Shown here one piece after another: positions 45,201-53,173 of a DNA stretch of 64,000 nucleotides (position 1 is its first letter; the number at the start of each line of letters is the position of its first letter). The notes under the pieces were generated by a model, which was not told where the DNA came from, searched no databases, and saw nothing but the letters and a program-made list of their open reading frames with translations. The stretch is from Xanthobacteraceae bacterium (GTDB lineage: Bacteria > Pseudomonadota > Alphaproteobacteria > Rhizobiales > Xanthobacteraceae): assembly GCA_022844205.1 (NCBI GenBank), contig JALHMF010000009.1:1-64000 (forward strand). Reading direction: 5' to 3'. The position numbers were made by a program, and so were the translations under genes.

Positions 45201-46172
45201 ATGCGCAAATGGCTTCTCGCGGCTGCGGCGATCTATGCGATCACCGTTACCGGTGCCGCGGCCCAAGGTTATCCGACCCGCAATATCACGATGGTCATTC
45301 CGTTCGCCGCCGGCGGCCCGACCGACACCGTCGGCCGTCTCATCGCCGAGGCGATGACCAAGGCGCTCGGCCAAACGGTCGTCGTCGAAAACGTCGCCGG
45401 TGCCGGTGGCACGCGTGCGGCCGGCCAGGTCGCGAAAGCGCCTGCCGACGGCTACCAGATTCTGCTCCACCACATCGGCATGTCGACGGCGCCGACGCTT
45501 TACCGCAAGCTGCCGTTCAATGTGATCTCCGATTTCGAAACCATCGGCCTCGTCACCGACGCGCCAATGTCGCTGATCGGCAAGCCGGGGCTCGAGGCCA
45601 AGAATTTCGCGGAAGTCCTTCAGTACGTGAAGACGCAGAAGGACAAGGTCTCCTACGGCAATGCCGGTGTAGGCTCCGCCTCGCATCTCTGCGGCATGCT
45701 GCTGATGTCCACGATGGGCGTGCAGATGACGACCATCCCGTATAACGGCACCGGCCCGGCGATGACCGATCTTCTCGGCGGCCAGATCGATCTGATGTGC
45801 GACCAGACCACCAACACCACCTCCCAGATCAAGGGCGGCAAGGTGAAGGCGTATGGCGTCACCACCAAGACTCGCGTGAAGTCGCTTTCGGACCTTCCGA
45901 CGCTCGACGAAGCCGGTCTCAAGGGCTTCGAGGTCGCGGTCTGGCACGGCCTCTATGCGCCGAAGGGTACGCCGGCCGATGTGGTCGCGAAACTCACGGC
46001 TGCCTTGCAGGCCGCCCTCAAGGACCAGAAGGTCATTGATCGCTTCGCCGATCTCGGCACCGAGCCGGTTGCGCAGGCGGAAGCGACTCCGGCCGCGCAC
46101 AAAAAGAAACTTGAATCCGAAATCGCGCGCTGGCGTCCTCTAATTCAGGCGGCAGGCGTTTACGCCGACTGA
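45201..46172 (+). CDS. Tripartite tricarboxylate transporter binding protein (TctC/Bug family)
   Basis: A 323-residue periplasmic binding protein. Signal peptide WLLAAAAIYAITVTGAAAQ, then the Bug-family signature YPTRNITMVIPFAAGGPTDT and VVVENVAGAGGTRAAGQVAK, YGNAGVGSASHLCGMLLM. An AGGAG site lies 8 nt before the ATG. It is followed by tctB- and tctA-type genes, giving a complete system. The ligand is probably a carboxylate, but Bug proteins vary. Confidence 0.94.
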   Translation: MRKWLLAAAAIYAITVTGAAAQGYPTRNITMVIPFAAGGPTDTVGRLIAEAMTKALGQTVVVENVAGAGGTRAAGQVAKAPADGYQILLHHIGMSTAPTLYRKLPFNVISDFETIGLVTDAPMSLIGKPGLEAKNFAEVLQYVKTQKDKVSYGNAGVGSASHLCGMLLMSTMGVQMTTIPYNGTGPAMTDLLGGQIDLMCDQTTNTTSQIKGGKVKAYGVTTKTRVKSLSDLPTLDEAGLKGFEVAVWHGLYAPKGTPADVVAKLTAALQAALKDQKVIDRFADLGTEPVAQAEATPAAHKKKLESEIARWRPLIQAAGVYAD

Positions 46173-46191
46173 TAAAAGAATAATCTAGACT

Positions 46192-46219
46192 GGCCGGGTT
46201 GGAGCCAACCAACCCGGCC
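46192..46219 (+). promoter_or_regulatory. Intercistronic hairpin between tctC- and tctB-type genes
   Basis: GGCCGGGTTGG (46192-46202) pairs perfectly with CCAACCCGGCC (46209-46219), an 11-bp stem without a T run, 20 nt after the binding protein stop. It parallels the hairpin in the TRAP operon. Confidence 0.65.
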
Positions 46220-46243
46220 GGTGTTGCGTAGGGGGAGGGGCGT

Positions 46244-46708
46244 ATGCCGGGCTTCATCAAGAACCCGAAAGATTTCTTCGCGGGGCTTCTGTTTCTCGTG
46301 ATCGTGGCTATCTTCGGCTGGGGCTTGCGCGAACTTCCGATCGGCACCGCGTTCCGCATGGGCCCGGGTTATTTCCCGATGGTCCTGCTCATCATTCTGA
46401 CCGGGCTCGGCGTCGCGATCCTCGTGAATGGACTGCGCACGTCCGGCGAGCCGATCGGAATGATCCCCTGGCGCGGCCTCGCGCTGATTACGTTTCCCAT
46501 CATCTTTTTCGGGGCGACACTGAAAGGACTGGGCCTTGTCGCCTCCCTCGGCATCAGCGTGTTCGCCACCACGCTTGCGAGCCGTGAGTGGAACATCCTG
46601 TATGCGGTGGCGACGACGGTCGTGCTGGTGGTCGCAAGCTGGCTGATTTTCATCAAAGGTCTGGGCCTGCCGATTTCGCTGCGCGGCCCCTGGATCGGCG
46701 GATACTGA
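46244..46708 (+). CDS. Tripartite tricarboxylate transporter small membrane subunit (TctB)
   Basis: A 154-residue membrane protein with four hydrophobic segments, first DFFAGLLFLVIVAIFGWGL, followed by AFRMGPGYFPMVLLIILTGL, the typical TctB MGPGYFP motif. It lies 10 nt upstream of the tctA-type gene. Confidence 0.92.
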   Translation: MPGFIKNPKDFFAGLLFLVIVAIFGWGLRELPIGTAFRMGPGYFPMVLLIILTGLGVAILVNGLRTSGEPIGMIPWRGLALITFPIIFFGATLKGLGLVASLGISVFATTLASREWNILYAVATTVVLVVASWLIFIKGLGLPISLRGPWIGGY

Positions 46709-46718
46709 GGGAAGCAGC

Positions 46719-48404
46719 ATGATCGAACTTCTCTCAAATCTCGCGATTGGTTTCGATCAGGCGCTGACCGCCACCAACATCTTCTATTGCTTTATCGGCG
46801 TGTTGCTCGGCACGGCGGTGGGCGTGCTGCCGGGCCTTGGACCGGTTGCGACGATTGCGATGCTGTTGCCGATCACCTTCGGCCTGCCGCCCGTATCCGC
46901 GCTCATCATGCTCGCTGGTATCTATTACGGCGCGCAATATGGCGGCTCGACCACGGCCATCCTCATCAACCTGCCCGGTGAATCGAGTTCCGTGGTCACT
47001 GCCATCGACGGCTACAAGCTCGCCCAGCAGGGCAAGGCGGGTGTCGCACTCTTTACGTCAGCCGTGGGCTCGTTCTTCGCCGGCACCGTTGCAACCTTCC
47101 TGATTGCGGGCTTCGCGCCACCGCTTGCCGAGGTCGCGCTGAAATTCGGACCGGCGGAGTATTTCTCACTGATGGTTCTGGGCCTGGCCGCCTCGGTGGC
47201 GCTCGCGCATGGCTCGATCGTGAAGGCGCTGGCGATGGTCGTGCTCGGCCTTCTTCTAGGCACCATGGGTCAGGACCTCTACACCGGCGCGCCGCGTTTC
47301 AATTTTGGCCTTGTGGAATTGGCCGACGGCATCGACTTCGTGGCGCTCGCGATGGGCGTGTTCGGCATCGGCGAAATCATCCGCAACCTGGAAGACAGCA
47401 CCGAGCGGAAACTGGTTTACTCTCCAATCAGCAATTTCCGCTATTTCATCATCGGACCGGTGCTGCTCGCGGTCGCCGGTACGCTCGAATATCTCGATAT
47501 CGGACCCTCGTTCAATTTCCTCGGGCACAACCCGAATGTGCTTTCGATGGTCGTGGCCGTGCCTTCGCTTGGCCTGTTCGGCTACCACCTGTCCCATCTG
47601 ATGAAAGATCTGGTGCCGACCAAGGAAGAACTGAAATCCATTATCGCGCCGATCCTGCGCGGCACCGTGATCGGCTCTTTCCTCGGGATTCTGCCGGGCG
47701 GCGGCGCGATCCTCGGCTCGTTCGGCGCCTATACGATCGAAAAACGCATCTCCAAGACGCCGGAACGTTTCGGCAAGGGCGCCATTGAGGGCGTGGCCGC
47801 ACCCGAAGCCGCCAACAATGCCGGCGCGCAGACCTCATTCATCCCGATGCTGACGCTCGGCATCCCGTCGAATCCGGTGATGGCGCTGATGATCGGCGCC
47901 ATGATCATCCAGGGCATTGTGCCGGGTCCGAACGTCATCAACGACAAGCCGGAGCTGTTCTGGGGCATCGTCGCCTCGATGTGGCTCGGCAACTTCCTGC
48001 TGCTCGTGCTCAACCTGCCGCTGATCGGTATATGGGTGAAGTTGCTGACGGTGCCCTATCGCGTGCTGTTCCCGGCGATCATCGCGGTCTGCTGTATCGG
48101 CGTGTATTCGGTCAGCAACAATCCGTTCGACGTTTACTGGATGGCGATCTTCGGGGTGATCGGTTACTTTCTGATCAAGCTTGACTGCGAGCCGGCACCG
48201 CTCCTGCTCGGTTTCGTCATCGGGCGGCTGCTCGAGGAATATCTGCGGCGCGCCATGCTGCTCTCGCGCGGCGATCCGTTCGTCTTCTTCCAGCGGCCGA
48301 TCAGCGCGGTGCTGATGATCCTCGCGATCCTGGCGCTGGTGATCGTGCTGATCCCGTCGGTCAGCAAGAAGCGCGACGAGGCGTTCCGGGAAGAGACGAA
48401 ATAG
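46719..48404 (+). CDS. Tripartite tricarboxylate transporter large permease (TctA)
   Basis: A 561-residue permease with the TctA landmarks GTAVGVLPGLGPVATIAMLL, YYGAQYGGSTTAILINLPGE, LGILPGGGAILGSFGAYTIE and AAPEAANNAGAQTSFIPML. It is about 60 residues longer than the usual 500. The extra part lies near residues 236-295 (FRYFIIGPVLLAVAGTLEYL ... PSLGLFGYHLSHLMKDL), before the VPTKEELKSIIAPILRGT segment. Confidence 0.93.
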   Translation: MIELLSNLAIGFDQALTATNIFYCFIGVLLGTAVGVLPGLGPVATIAMLLPITFGLPPVSALIMLAGIYYGAQYGGSTTAILINLPGESSSVVTAIDGYKLAQQGKAGVALFTSAVGSFFAGTVATFLIAGFAPPLAEVALKFGPAEYFSLMVLGLAASVALAHGSIVKALAMVVLGLLLGTMGQDLYTGAPRFNFGLVELADGIDFVALAMGVFGIGEIIRNLEDSTERKLVYSPISNFRYFIIGPVLLAVAGTLEYLDIGPSFNFLGHNPNVLSMVVAVPSLGLFGYHLSHLMKDLVPTKEELKSIIAPILRGTVIGSFLGILPGGGAILGSFGAYTIEKRISKTPERFGKGAIEGVAAPEAANNAGAQTSFIPMLTLGIPSNPVMALMIGAMIIQGIVPGPNVINDKPELFWGIVASMWLGNFLLLVLNLPLIGIWVKLLTVPYRVLFPAIIAVCCIGVYSVSNNPFDVYWMAIFGVIGYFLIKLDCEPAPLLLGFVIGRLLEEYLRRAMLLSRGDPFVFFQRPISAVLMILAILALVIVLIPSVSKKRDEAFREETK

Positions 48405-48521
48405 AGATGCAAAATAGAGATTGCGGCGGCGGCTTTCAGGCCGCCTTCGCTGGACAGAGGCAGGGGGGCTTGCTACATGACCCCCCGCTCCGGCGCTTCA
48501 GGCCCCGGGGACATCCATGGC

Positions 48522-48597
48522 GGGCGCATAGCTCAGTTGGTAGAGCAGGTGACTCTTAATCACCGGGTCCAAGGTTCGAGTCCTTGTGCGCCCACCA
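48522..48597 (+). tRNA. tRNA-Lys (anticodon CTT)
   Basis: A complete cloverleaf of 76 nt: acceptor GGGCGCA/TGCGCCC, D-arm GCTCAGTTGGTAGAGC, anticodon arm GGTGA-CTCTTAA-TCACC giving anticodon CTT (reads AAG), T-arm with GGTTCGAGTCC, and encoded CCA at the 3' end. No integrase or attachment-site duplication is visible nearby. Confidence 0.97.
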
Positions 48598-48732
48598 CTT
48601 TCCCGCCTGAAAATTTGTAGACTGAAAGCGCGCCGTCGTTCGCGCCGCGCACATAGACTTGGCTACCGTTGGCGTTTCTTCGAAACGCGCATAGCATCAG
48701 TTTCACAGACCGGTGCATAAGGCGCGTTTGTC

Positions 48733-50043
48733 ATGTTGAGCCAGCAGCAAAACGATCTGATCACGCGGATCGGGCCGAAGACGCCTGCCGGCGTGCTGAT
48801 GCGGCGCTACTGGCAGCCGGCCGCACTCGTGGAGGAACTCGCGGGCAATCGTCCGGTGAAGCCGGTGAAGCTGCTCGGCGAAAATCTCGTCATCTTCAAG
48901 AACGGGCACGGCGAATACGGACTGATGGAGCGGCACTGTCCGCATCGGGGGGCGGATCTCGCCTATGGCCGTCTGGAAGACGGCGGCCTGCGCTGCTCGT
49001 TCCACGGCTGGCTGTTCGCGACCGACGGCCAATGTTTGCAGACACCGGCGGAACCGGACGACAGCAATCTCTGCAAGAACATCCGGCTGAAGGCGTATCC
49101 CGTGCGCGAGAAGAGCGGAATTCTGTTTGCTTACATGGGACCTGGCGAGCCGCCGGCATTGCCGGACTTCGACTGTTTCGTGGCGCCGGACGAATACACC
49201 TTCGCGTTCAAGGGCATGATCGATTGCAACTGGCTGCAGGCGCTGGAGGTCGGCATCGATCCGGCGCATGCGTCGTTCCTGCATCGCTTCTTCGAGGACG
49301 AGGACCCGGACGCGGGCTACGGCAAGCAGTTTCGCGGAGAGAGTGCCGACTCCGACATGCCGATGACCAAGGTGCTGCGCGAATTTCCGCGCCCGGAGAT
49401 CGAAGTGGATGCCACCGACTATGGCCTGCGCATCACCACGCTGCGCAAGATCAGCGAAACAAACACGCATGTGCGCGTGACCAACGCGATCTTTCCGCAC
49501 GGCATTGTCATTCCGATGAGCAAGGAAATGACGATCACCCAGTGGCATGTGCCGGTCGATGACACGCACTGCTACTGGTACGCGATCTTCACGAGCTTCG
49601 GCGCGAAGGTGGACAAGACAGAAATGCGCCGCCAGCGGCTCGAACTCTATTCGCTGCCGGATTACATCTCGACCAAGAACAAGGCGAACGATTACGGCTT
49701 CGATCCGCACGAGCAGGAGCATGATACTTACACCGGCATGGGCGCCGACATTAACGTCCACGACCAGTGGGCGGTGGAATCGATGGGGCCGATCCAGGAC
49801 CGCACGCAGGAGCATCTCGGCAAGAGCGACAAGGCGATCGTCGCCTATCGCAAGATGCTCGTGAAGGCGATCGAGCAGGCGGGCAAGGGCGAGACGCCGA
49901 TCATGGCGCTCGACGCGGCGGCGGCGAAATCCGTCACCGGCCCGGTCGCGGTGGACGGCATCGGTCCCGCGGCGTGGCAGAATTATCCGGCGCAGCTCGA
50001 TGCGCAGCGGCGCAAGGCGGCCGCATGGTGGAAGGCGAACTGA
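48733..50043 (+). CDS. Rieske non-heme iron aromatic ring-hydroxylating oxygenase, alpha subunit
   Basis: A 436-residue oxygenase of the phthalate-dioxygenase-like type. The Rieske 2Fe-2S site is CPHRGADLAYGRLEDGGLRC followed by SFHGW (residues about 69-92). The mononuclear iron site is within ALEVGIDPAHASFLHRFF. The stop overlaps the ATG of the glutamine synthetase-like gene (TGATG), so the two are translationally coupled. No dedicated ferredoxin or reductase gene is adjacent. The pairing hints at an amine or amide-containing aromatic substrate (inference). Confidence 0.92.
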   Translation: MLSQQQNDLITRIGPKTPAGVLMRRYWQPAALVEELAGNRPVKPVKLLGENLVIFKNGHGEYGLMERHCPHRGADLAYGRLEDGGLRCSFHGWLFATDGQCLQTPAEPDDSNLCKNIRLKAYPVREKSGILFAYMGPGEPPALPDFDCFVAPDEYTFAFKGMIDCNWLQALEVGIDPAHASFLHRFFEDEDPDAGYGKQFRGESADSDMPMTKVLREFPRPEIEVDATDYGLRITTLRKISETNTHVRVTNAIFPHGIVIPMSKEMTITQWHVPVDDTHCYWYAIFTSFGAKVDKTEMRRQRLELYSLPDYISTKNKANDYGFDPHEQEHDTYTGMGADINVHDQWAVESMGPIQDRTQEHLGKSDKAIVAYRKMLVKAIEQAGKGETPIMALDAAAAKSVTGPVAVDGIGPAAWQNYPAQLDAQRRKAAAWWKAN

Positions 50044-51491
50044 TGCGCGGCGGCCAGACCTTCATCGAGAAGCACGGACTCTGGACGAAAGAGCAGACGG
50101 CGGCCGCCGCCGAAATCGACAAGCGTATCGAACGCGACAAGATCGAGGTCGTGCGGTTTTCGTTCGCCGACCAGCACGGCATCCTGCGTGGCAAGACGGT
50201 GGTGGCATCCGAGGGCGCCAGCATGATGCGGTCGGGCTGCTCGATCACGACAACCCTTTTGGCAAAAGACACGTCGCACAAGACCGTGTTTCCCGTCTTC
50301 ACGCAGGGCGGCGGCTTGGGCCTGCCGGAAATGCAGGGCGGCGGGGATTTTTTGATGATCCCCGATCCGCTGACGTTTCAAGTGCTGCCGTGGGCGCCGG
50401 GCACCGGCTGGCTCTTGTGCGACATGGTGTTCAACGACGGCAAGCAGGTGCCGTTCTCCACGCGCAATCTCGCGCGCATCGCGGTGAGCAAGCTTGCCGA
50501 CGCGGGCTACGATTTCATCTCCGGGCTTGAAGTTGAATTCCATCTCTTCAAGCTGGAAGACACGATGCTGCGCCCCGAAGACGCGACCTGGCCGGGGGCC
50601 GCGCCGAAAGTGAGCCACACGCATCAGGGCTATCAGTATCTGACCGAAGTGCGTATCGACCAGATCGATCCGCTGCTGGAAATCATCCGGCGCGATTTGC
50701 TTGCCATTGGTTTGCCGCTGCGTTCGCTGGAGCTGGAACTTGGACCAAGCCAGGTCGAACTCACCTTCGGCATCGGCACCGGCATTGAATCCGCCGATGC
50801 GATGATGCTGCTGCGGAGTGCGGTGAAGCAAATCGCCCGCCGGCACGGGTATCTCGCGAGCTTCATGTGTCGGCCGAAAGTACCGAACACGGTGTCCAGC
50901 GGCTGGCATCTGCATCAGTCATTGAAAGACAAAAAATCCGGCGACAATGCCTTTGCCGCCAAGGCACAGGGCGAGCCGTTTTCGCCGCTGGCGAAACACT
51001 ATCTCGGCGGATTGCTGGGGCACGCGCGCGCGGCGGCGGCGTTCACCACGCCCACGATCAACGGCTACAAGCGCTATCGTCCGTATTCGCTGGCGCCGGA
51101 CCGCGCGATCTGGGCCCGCGACAATCGCGGCGTGATGATCCGGATGCTCGGCGGAGAGGGGTCCGCCGACACGCGGCTCGAAAACCGCGTCGGCGAGCCT
51201 GCGGCCAATCCTTACCTCTATGTCGCTTCGCAGATTTACAGCGGGCTGGATGGGATGGCGCGCCGTCTCGATCCCGGCCCGTCGGCGGACACGCCCTACG
51301 AGACAAAAGCGGCGTCCTTGCCGAAAAGCCTGATCGAGGCGCTGGATGCGCTGCGCGACAGCAAGATGCTGCGCGCTTCACTCGGCGACGGGTTCGTGGA
51401 TTATTATCTGCGGATCAAGGACGCCGAAGTCGCGCGCTTCCTCAGCGAAGTCACCGACTGGGAAGAGAAAGAGTATTTTGATCTGTTCTGA
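50043..51491 (+). CDS. Glutamine synthetase-like gamma-glutamyl ligase
   Basis: A 482-residue member of the glutamine synthetase superfamily. It has VRFSFADQHGILRGKTVVAS, the metal-binding GLEVEFHLFKLED, SGWHLHQSLKD (glutamate/metal His) and NGYKRYRPYSLAPDRAIWAR for nucleotide binding. It is more divergent than housekeeping GlnA (no NRSA-type adenylylation tyrosine loop seen) and resembles enzymes that attach glutamate to amines, as in polyamine or aniline breakdown. The coupled Rieske gene supports a catabolic role. The exact amine is unknown. Confidence 0.88.
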   Translation: MRGGQTFIEKHGLWTKEQTAAAAEIDKRIERDKIEVVRFSFADQHGILRGKTVVASEGASMMRSGCSITTTLLAKDTSHKTVFPVFTQGGGLGLPEMQGGGDFLMIPDPLTFQVLPWAPGTGWLLCDMVFNDGKQVPFSTRNLARIAVSKLADAGYDFISGLEVEFHLFKLEDTMLRPEDATWPGAAPKVSHTHQGYQYLTEVRIDQIDPLLEIIRRDLLAIGLPLRSLELELGPSQVELTFGIGTGIESADAMMLLRSAVKQIARRHGYLASFMCRPKVPNTVSSGWHLHQSLKDKKSGDNAFAAKAQGEPFSPLAKHYLGGLLGHARAAAAFTTPTINGYKRYRPYSLAPDRAIWARDNRGVMIRMLGGEGSADTRLENRVGEPAANPYLYVASQIYSGLDGMARRLDPGPSADTPYETKAASLPKSLIEALDALRDSKMLRASLGDGFVDYYLRIKDAEVARFLSEVTDWEEKEYFDLF

Positions 51492-51803
51492 CTACTTCTT
51501 CTCCAGCATCAGGTTGCCCTTCGCCTTCACGACACCCTTTACCTTCTCGGCGACTTTCGCCAAAAGCCAGGGCAGGGTGACCTCCAGCTTCACGTGATCT
51601 TCTTCCACGTCGATGGTCCCGTTGCAGCGCTGGCCGAGGGCGGCCACTCGAAAAGTGAGCCGGTCGCCGGTCCAGGTTTCCTCCTCGACAGTCATCAGGC
51701 TCGCGAATTCGCCGCGCGCCTTGCCGAGACCGTTCTTGATCCGGGTGCAGGCTTCCTGCTTGCCGAGGCGGTGGGGGATCGAGACGGTGACGTTCTGGGA
51801 CAT
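51492..51803 (-). CDS. Polyhydroxyalkanoic acid system family protein
   Basis: A 103-residue protein of the PHA_gran_rgn type (PF09650): VSIPHRLGKQEACTRIKNGL near the start and VKLEVTLPWLLAKVAEKVKG near the end. The family is linked to polyhydroxyalkanoate granules or general stress; biochemical role unclear. It converges on the GS-like gene, with adjacent stop codons. An exact sigma-EcfG-type promoter lies 48 nt upstream. Confidence 0.82.
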   Translation of the reverse strand: MSQNVTVSIPHRLGKQEACTRIKNGLGKARGEFASLMTVEEETWTGDRLTFRVAALGQRCNGTIDVEEDHVKLEVTLPWLLAKVAEKVKGVVKAKGNLMLEKK

Positions 51804-51851
51804 GGTTCAGCCTGTGCTTTCGTTCAAACGCATATAGGAGGCTGTTTCCAG

Positions 51852-51876
51852 AACGAAAGAGGCGGCCAGCCGTTCC
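51852..51876 (-). promoter_or_regulatory. Candidate sigma-EcfG promoter
   Basis: On the minus strand: GGAAC (51876-51872), 16 nt, CGTT (51855-51852), an exact consensus match located 48 nt before the PHA-type gene start. Confidence 0.7.
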
Positions 51877-51964
51877 CTGTGGCCCGTTGCAAGGCTTTCC
51901 GGGCCATCGCATTCTCCGGAGAACGCCCGCATCCGCCGGGCGATTTTTTCGGGGAGGCAGGCGA

Positions 51965-52597
51965 TTGGCAAATAAAATCAAGATCTGGGGCCGAACCAGC
52001 TCCGGCAATGTGAAGAAGACGCTCGTGGTCGCCGACGAACTGGGCGTGCCCTATGAGCGCATCGATGCGGGCATGCATTTCGGCGTCGTCGATACGCCGG
52101 AATACCGCAGCCTCAATCCGAACGGGCGCATCCCCACGATACAGGACGGCGATGTCGTGCTGTGGGAGTCGAATTCGATCTGCCGCTATCTCTGCATGCA
52201 GTATGGCGGCGAGGCGATCTATCCCGCCGACCCGGCGGCGCGCGCGGGCATCGACCGCTGGCTCGACTGGCTGCTGTCCACGGTCATTCCGCTCGATGTG
52301 CCGGTGTTCTGGGGCACAATCCGCACGCCGCCCGAAAAGCAGGACAAGGCGGCGATCGCGGAGGCGGCGAAAAAACTCGGTGCCGCTTTCGGCATTCTCG
52401 ATGCGCAACTTTCTGGAAAGAAATTCCTCGGTGGCGAGCGCTACATGCTCTCCGACCTTATCCTCGGCATTTTCGCGCACCGCTATCTGGCCAATCCGCA
52501 TATCGAGCGGCCGGACCAGCCGAACTTGAAAGCATGGTATGAACGAATGCGCGTGCTGCCGGTTTACAAGAAGCATGTCGATTTTCCGCTGGAGTGA
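51965..52597 (+). CDS. Glutathione S-transferase family protein
   Basis: A 210-residue cytosolic GST. The thioredoxin-like N-terminal domain reads IKIWGRTSSGNVKKTLVVAD and ends NPNGRIPTIQDGDVVLWESN; the helical C-terminal domain includes KKFLGGERYMLSDLILGIFA. The best start is TTG at 51965, 7 nt after GGGGAGG. It is 12 nt upstream of the FMN reductase gene, a probable two-gene unit. Substrate unknown. Confidence 0.9.
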   Translation: MANKIKIWGRTSSGNVKKTLVVADELGVPYERIDAGMHFGVVDTPEYRSLNPNGRIPTIQDGDVVLWESNSICRYLCMQYGGEAIYPADPAARAGIDRWLDWLLSTVIPLDVPVFWGTIRTPPEKQDKAAIAEAAKKLGAAFGILDAQLSGKKFLGGERYMLSDLILGIFAHRYLANPHIERPDQPNLKAWYERMRVLPVYKKHVDFPLE

Positions 52598-52609
52598 AGG
52601 ACTGACCGA

Positions 52610-53173
52610 ATGGCCGACCTGAACATTGCCGTGATCTGCGGAAGCCTCCGCAAGGAATCCTGGAACCGGATGGTGGCGAATACGCTGCCTTCGGTGGCGC
52701 CCGGTCTCAAATTCAAGGACGCGCCGCCGTTCGACAAGATGCCGAACTACAATCAGGACGACCAGAAGGCGAACGGCTTTCCCGACAGCGTGAAGGCGTG
52801 GGCCGATGCGATCCGCGGCGCGGATGGGGTGGTGTTCGTGACGCCGGAATACAATTTCTCGGTGCCGGGTGTGCTGAAGAACGCGATCGACTGGGTGTCG
52901 CGCATGGACGCGAAAGAGCAGCCGTTTTTCGGCAGGCCCTGCGCGATTCTCACGGCATCCGGCGGCCCGGTCGGCGGCTCGCGCGTGCAGTATGAATTGC
53001 GGAAAATCCTTCAGTCCATCGAAGGGATCGTGCTGCCGAAGCCGGAAGTGTTCGTGACACTCGCACCGACGAAGATCGATACAACGAAGGGCGTCGTCAC
53101 CGACGCAACCACGCTCGATTTCATGAAAAAGCAGATGGAAGCCTTCGCCGCTTTCATCCAGCGGCTTTCCTGA
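52610..53173 (+). CDS. NAD(P)H-dependent FMN reductase
   Basis: A 187-residue flavodoxin-fold reductase: AVICGSLRKESWNRMVAN is the phosphate-binding start, FVTPEYNFSVPGVLKNAIDW the FMN/active-site motif and GGPVGGSRVQYELRKIL a third conserved segment. It could supply reduced flavin or reduce quinones or azo compounds. It follows the GST gene and ends against the stop of scfR. Confidence 0.92.
   Translation: MADLNIAVICGSLRKESWNRMVANTLPSVAPGLKFKDAPPFDKMPNYNQDDQKANGFPDSVKAWADAIRGADGVVFVTPEYNFSVPGVLKNAIDWVSRMDAKEQPFFGRPCAILTASGGPVGGSRVQYELRKILQSIEGIVLPKPEVFVTLAPTKIDTTKGVVTDATTLDFMKKQMEAFAAFIQRLS

Noticed and set aside
48522-48597. tRNA-Lys as an integration site for the following catabolic genes
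   Set aside because: No integrase, no repeated tRNA 3' end and no base-composition break are visible downstream.
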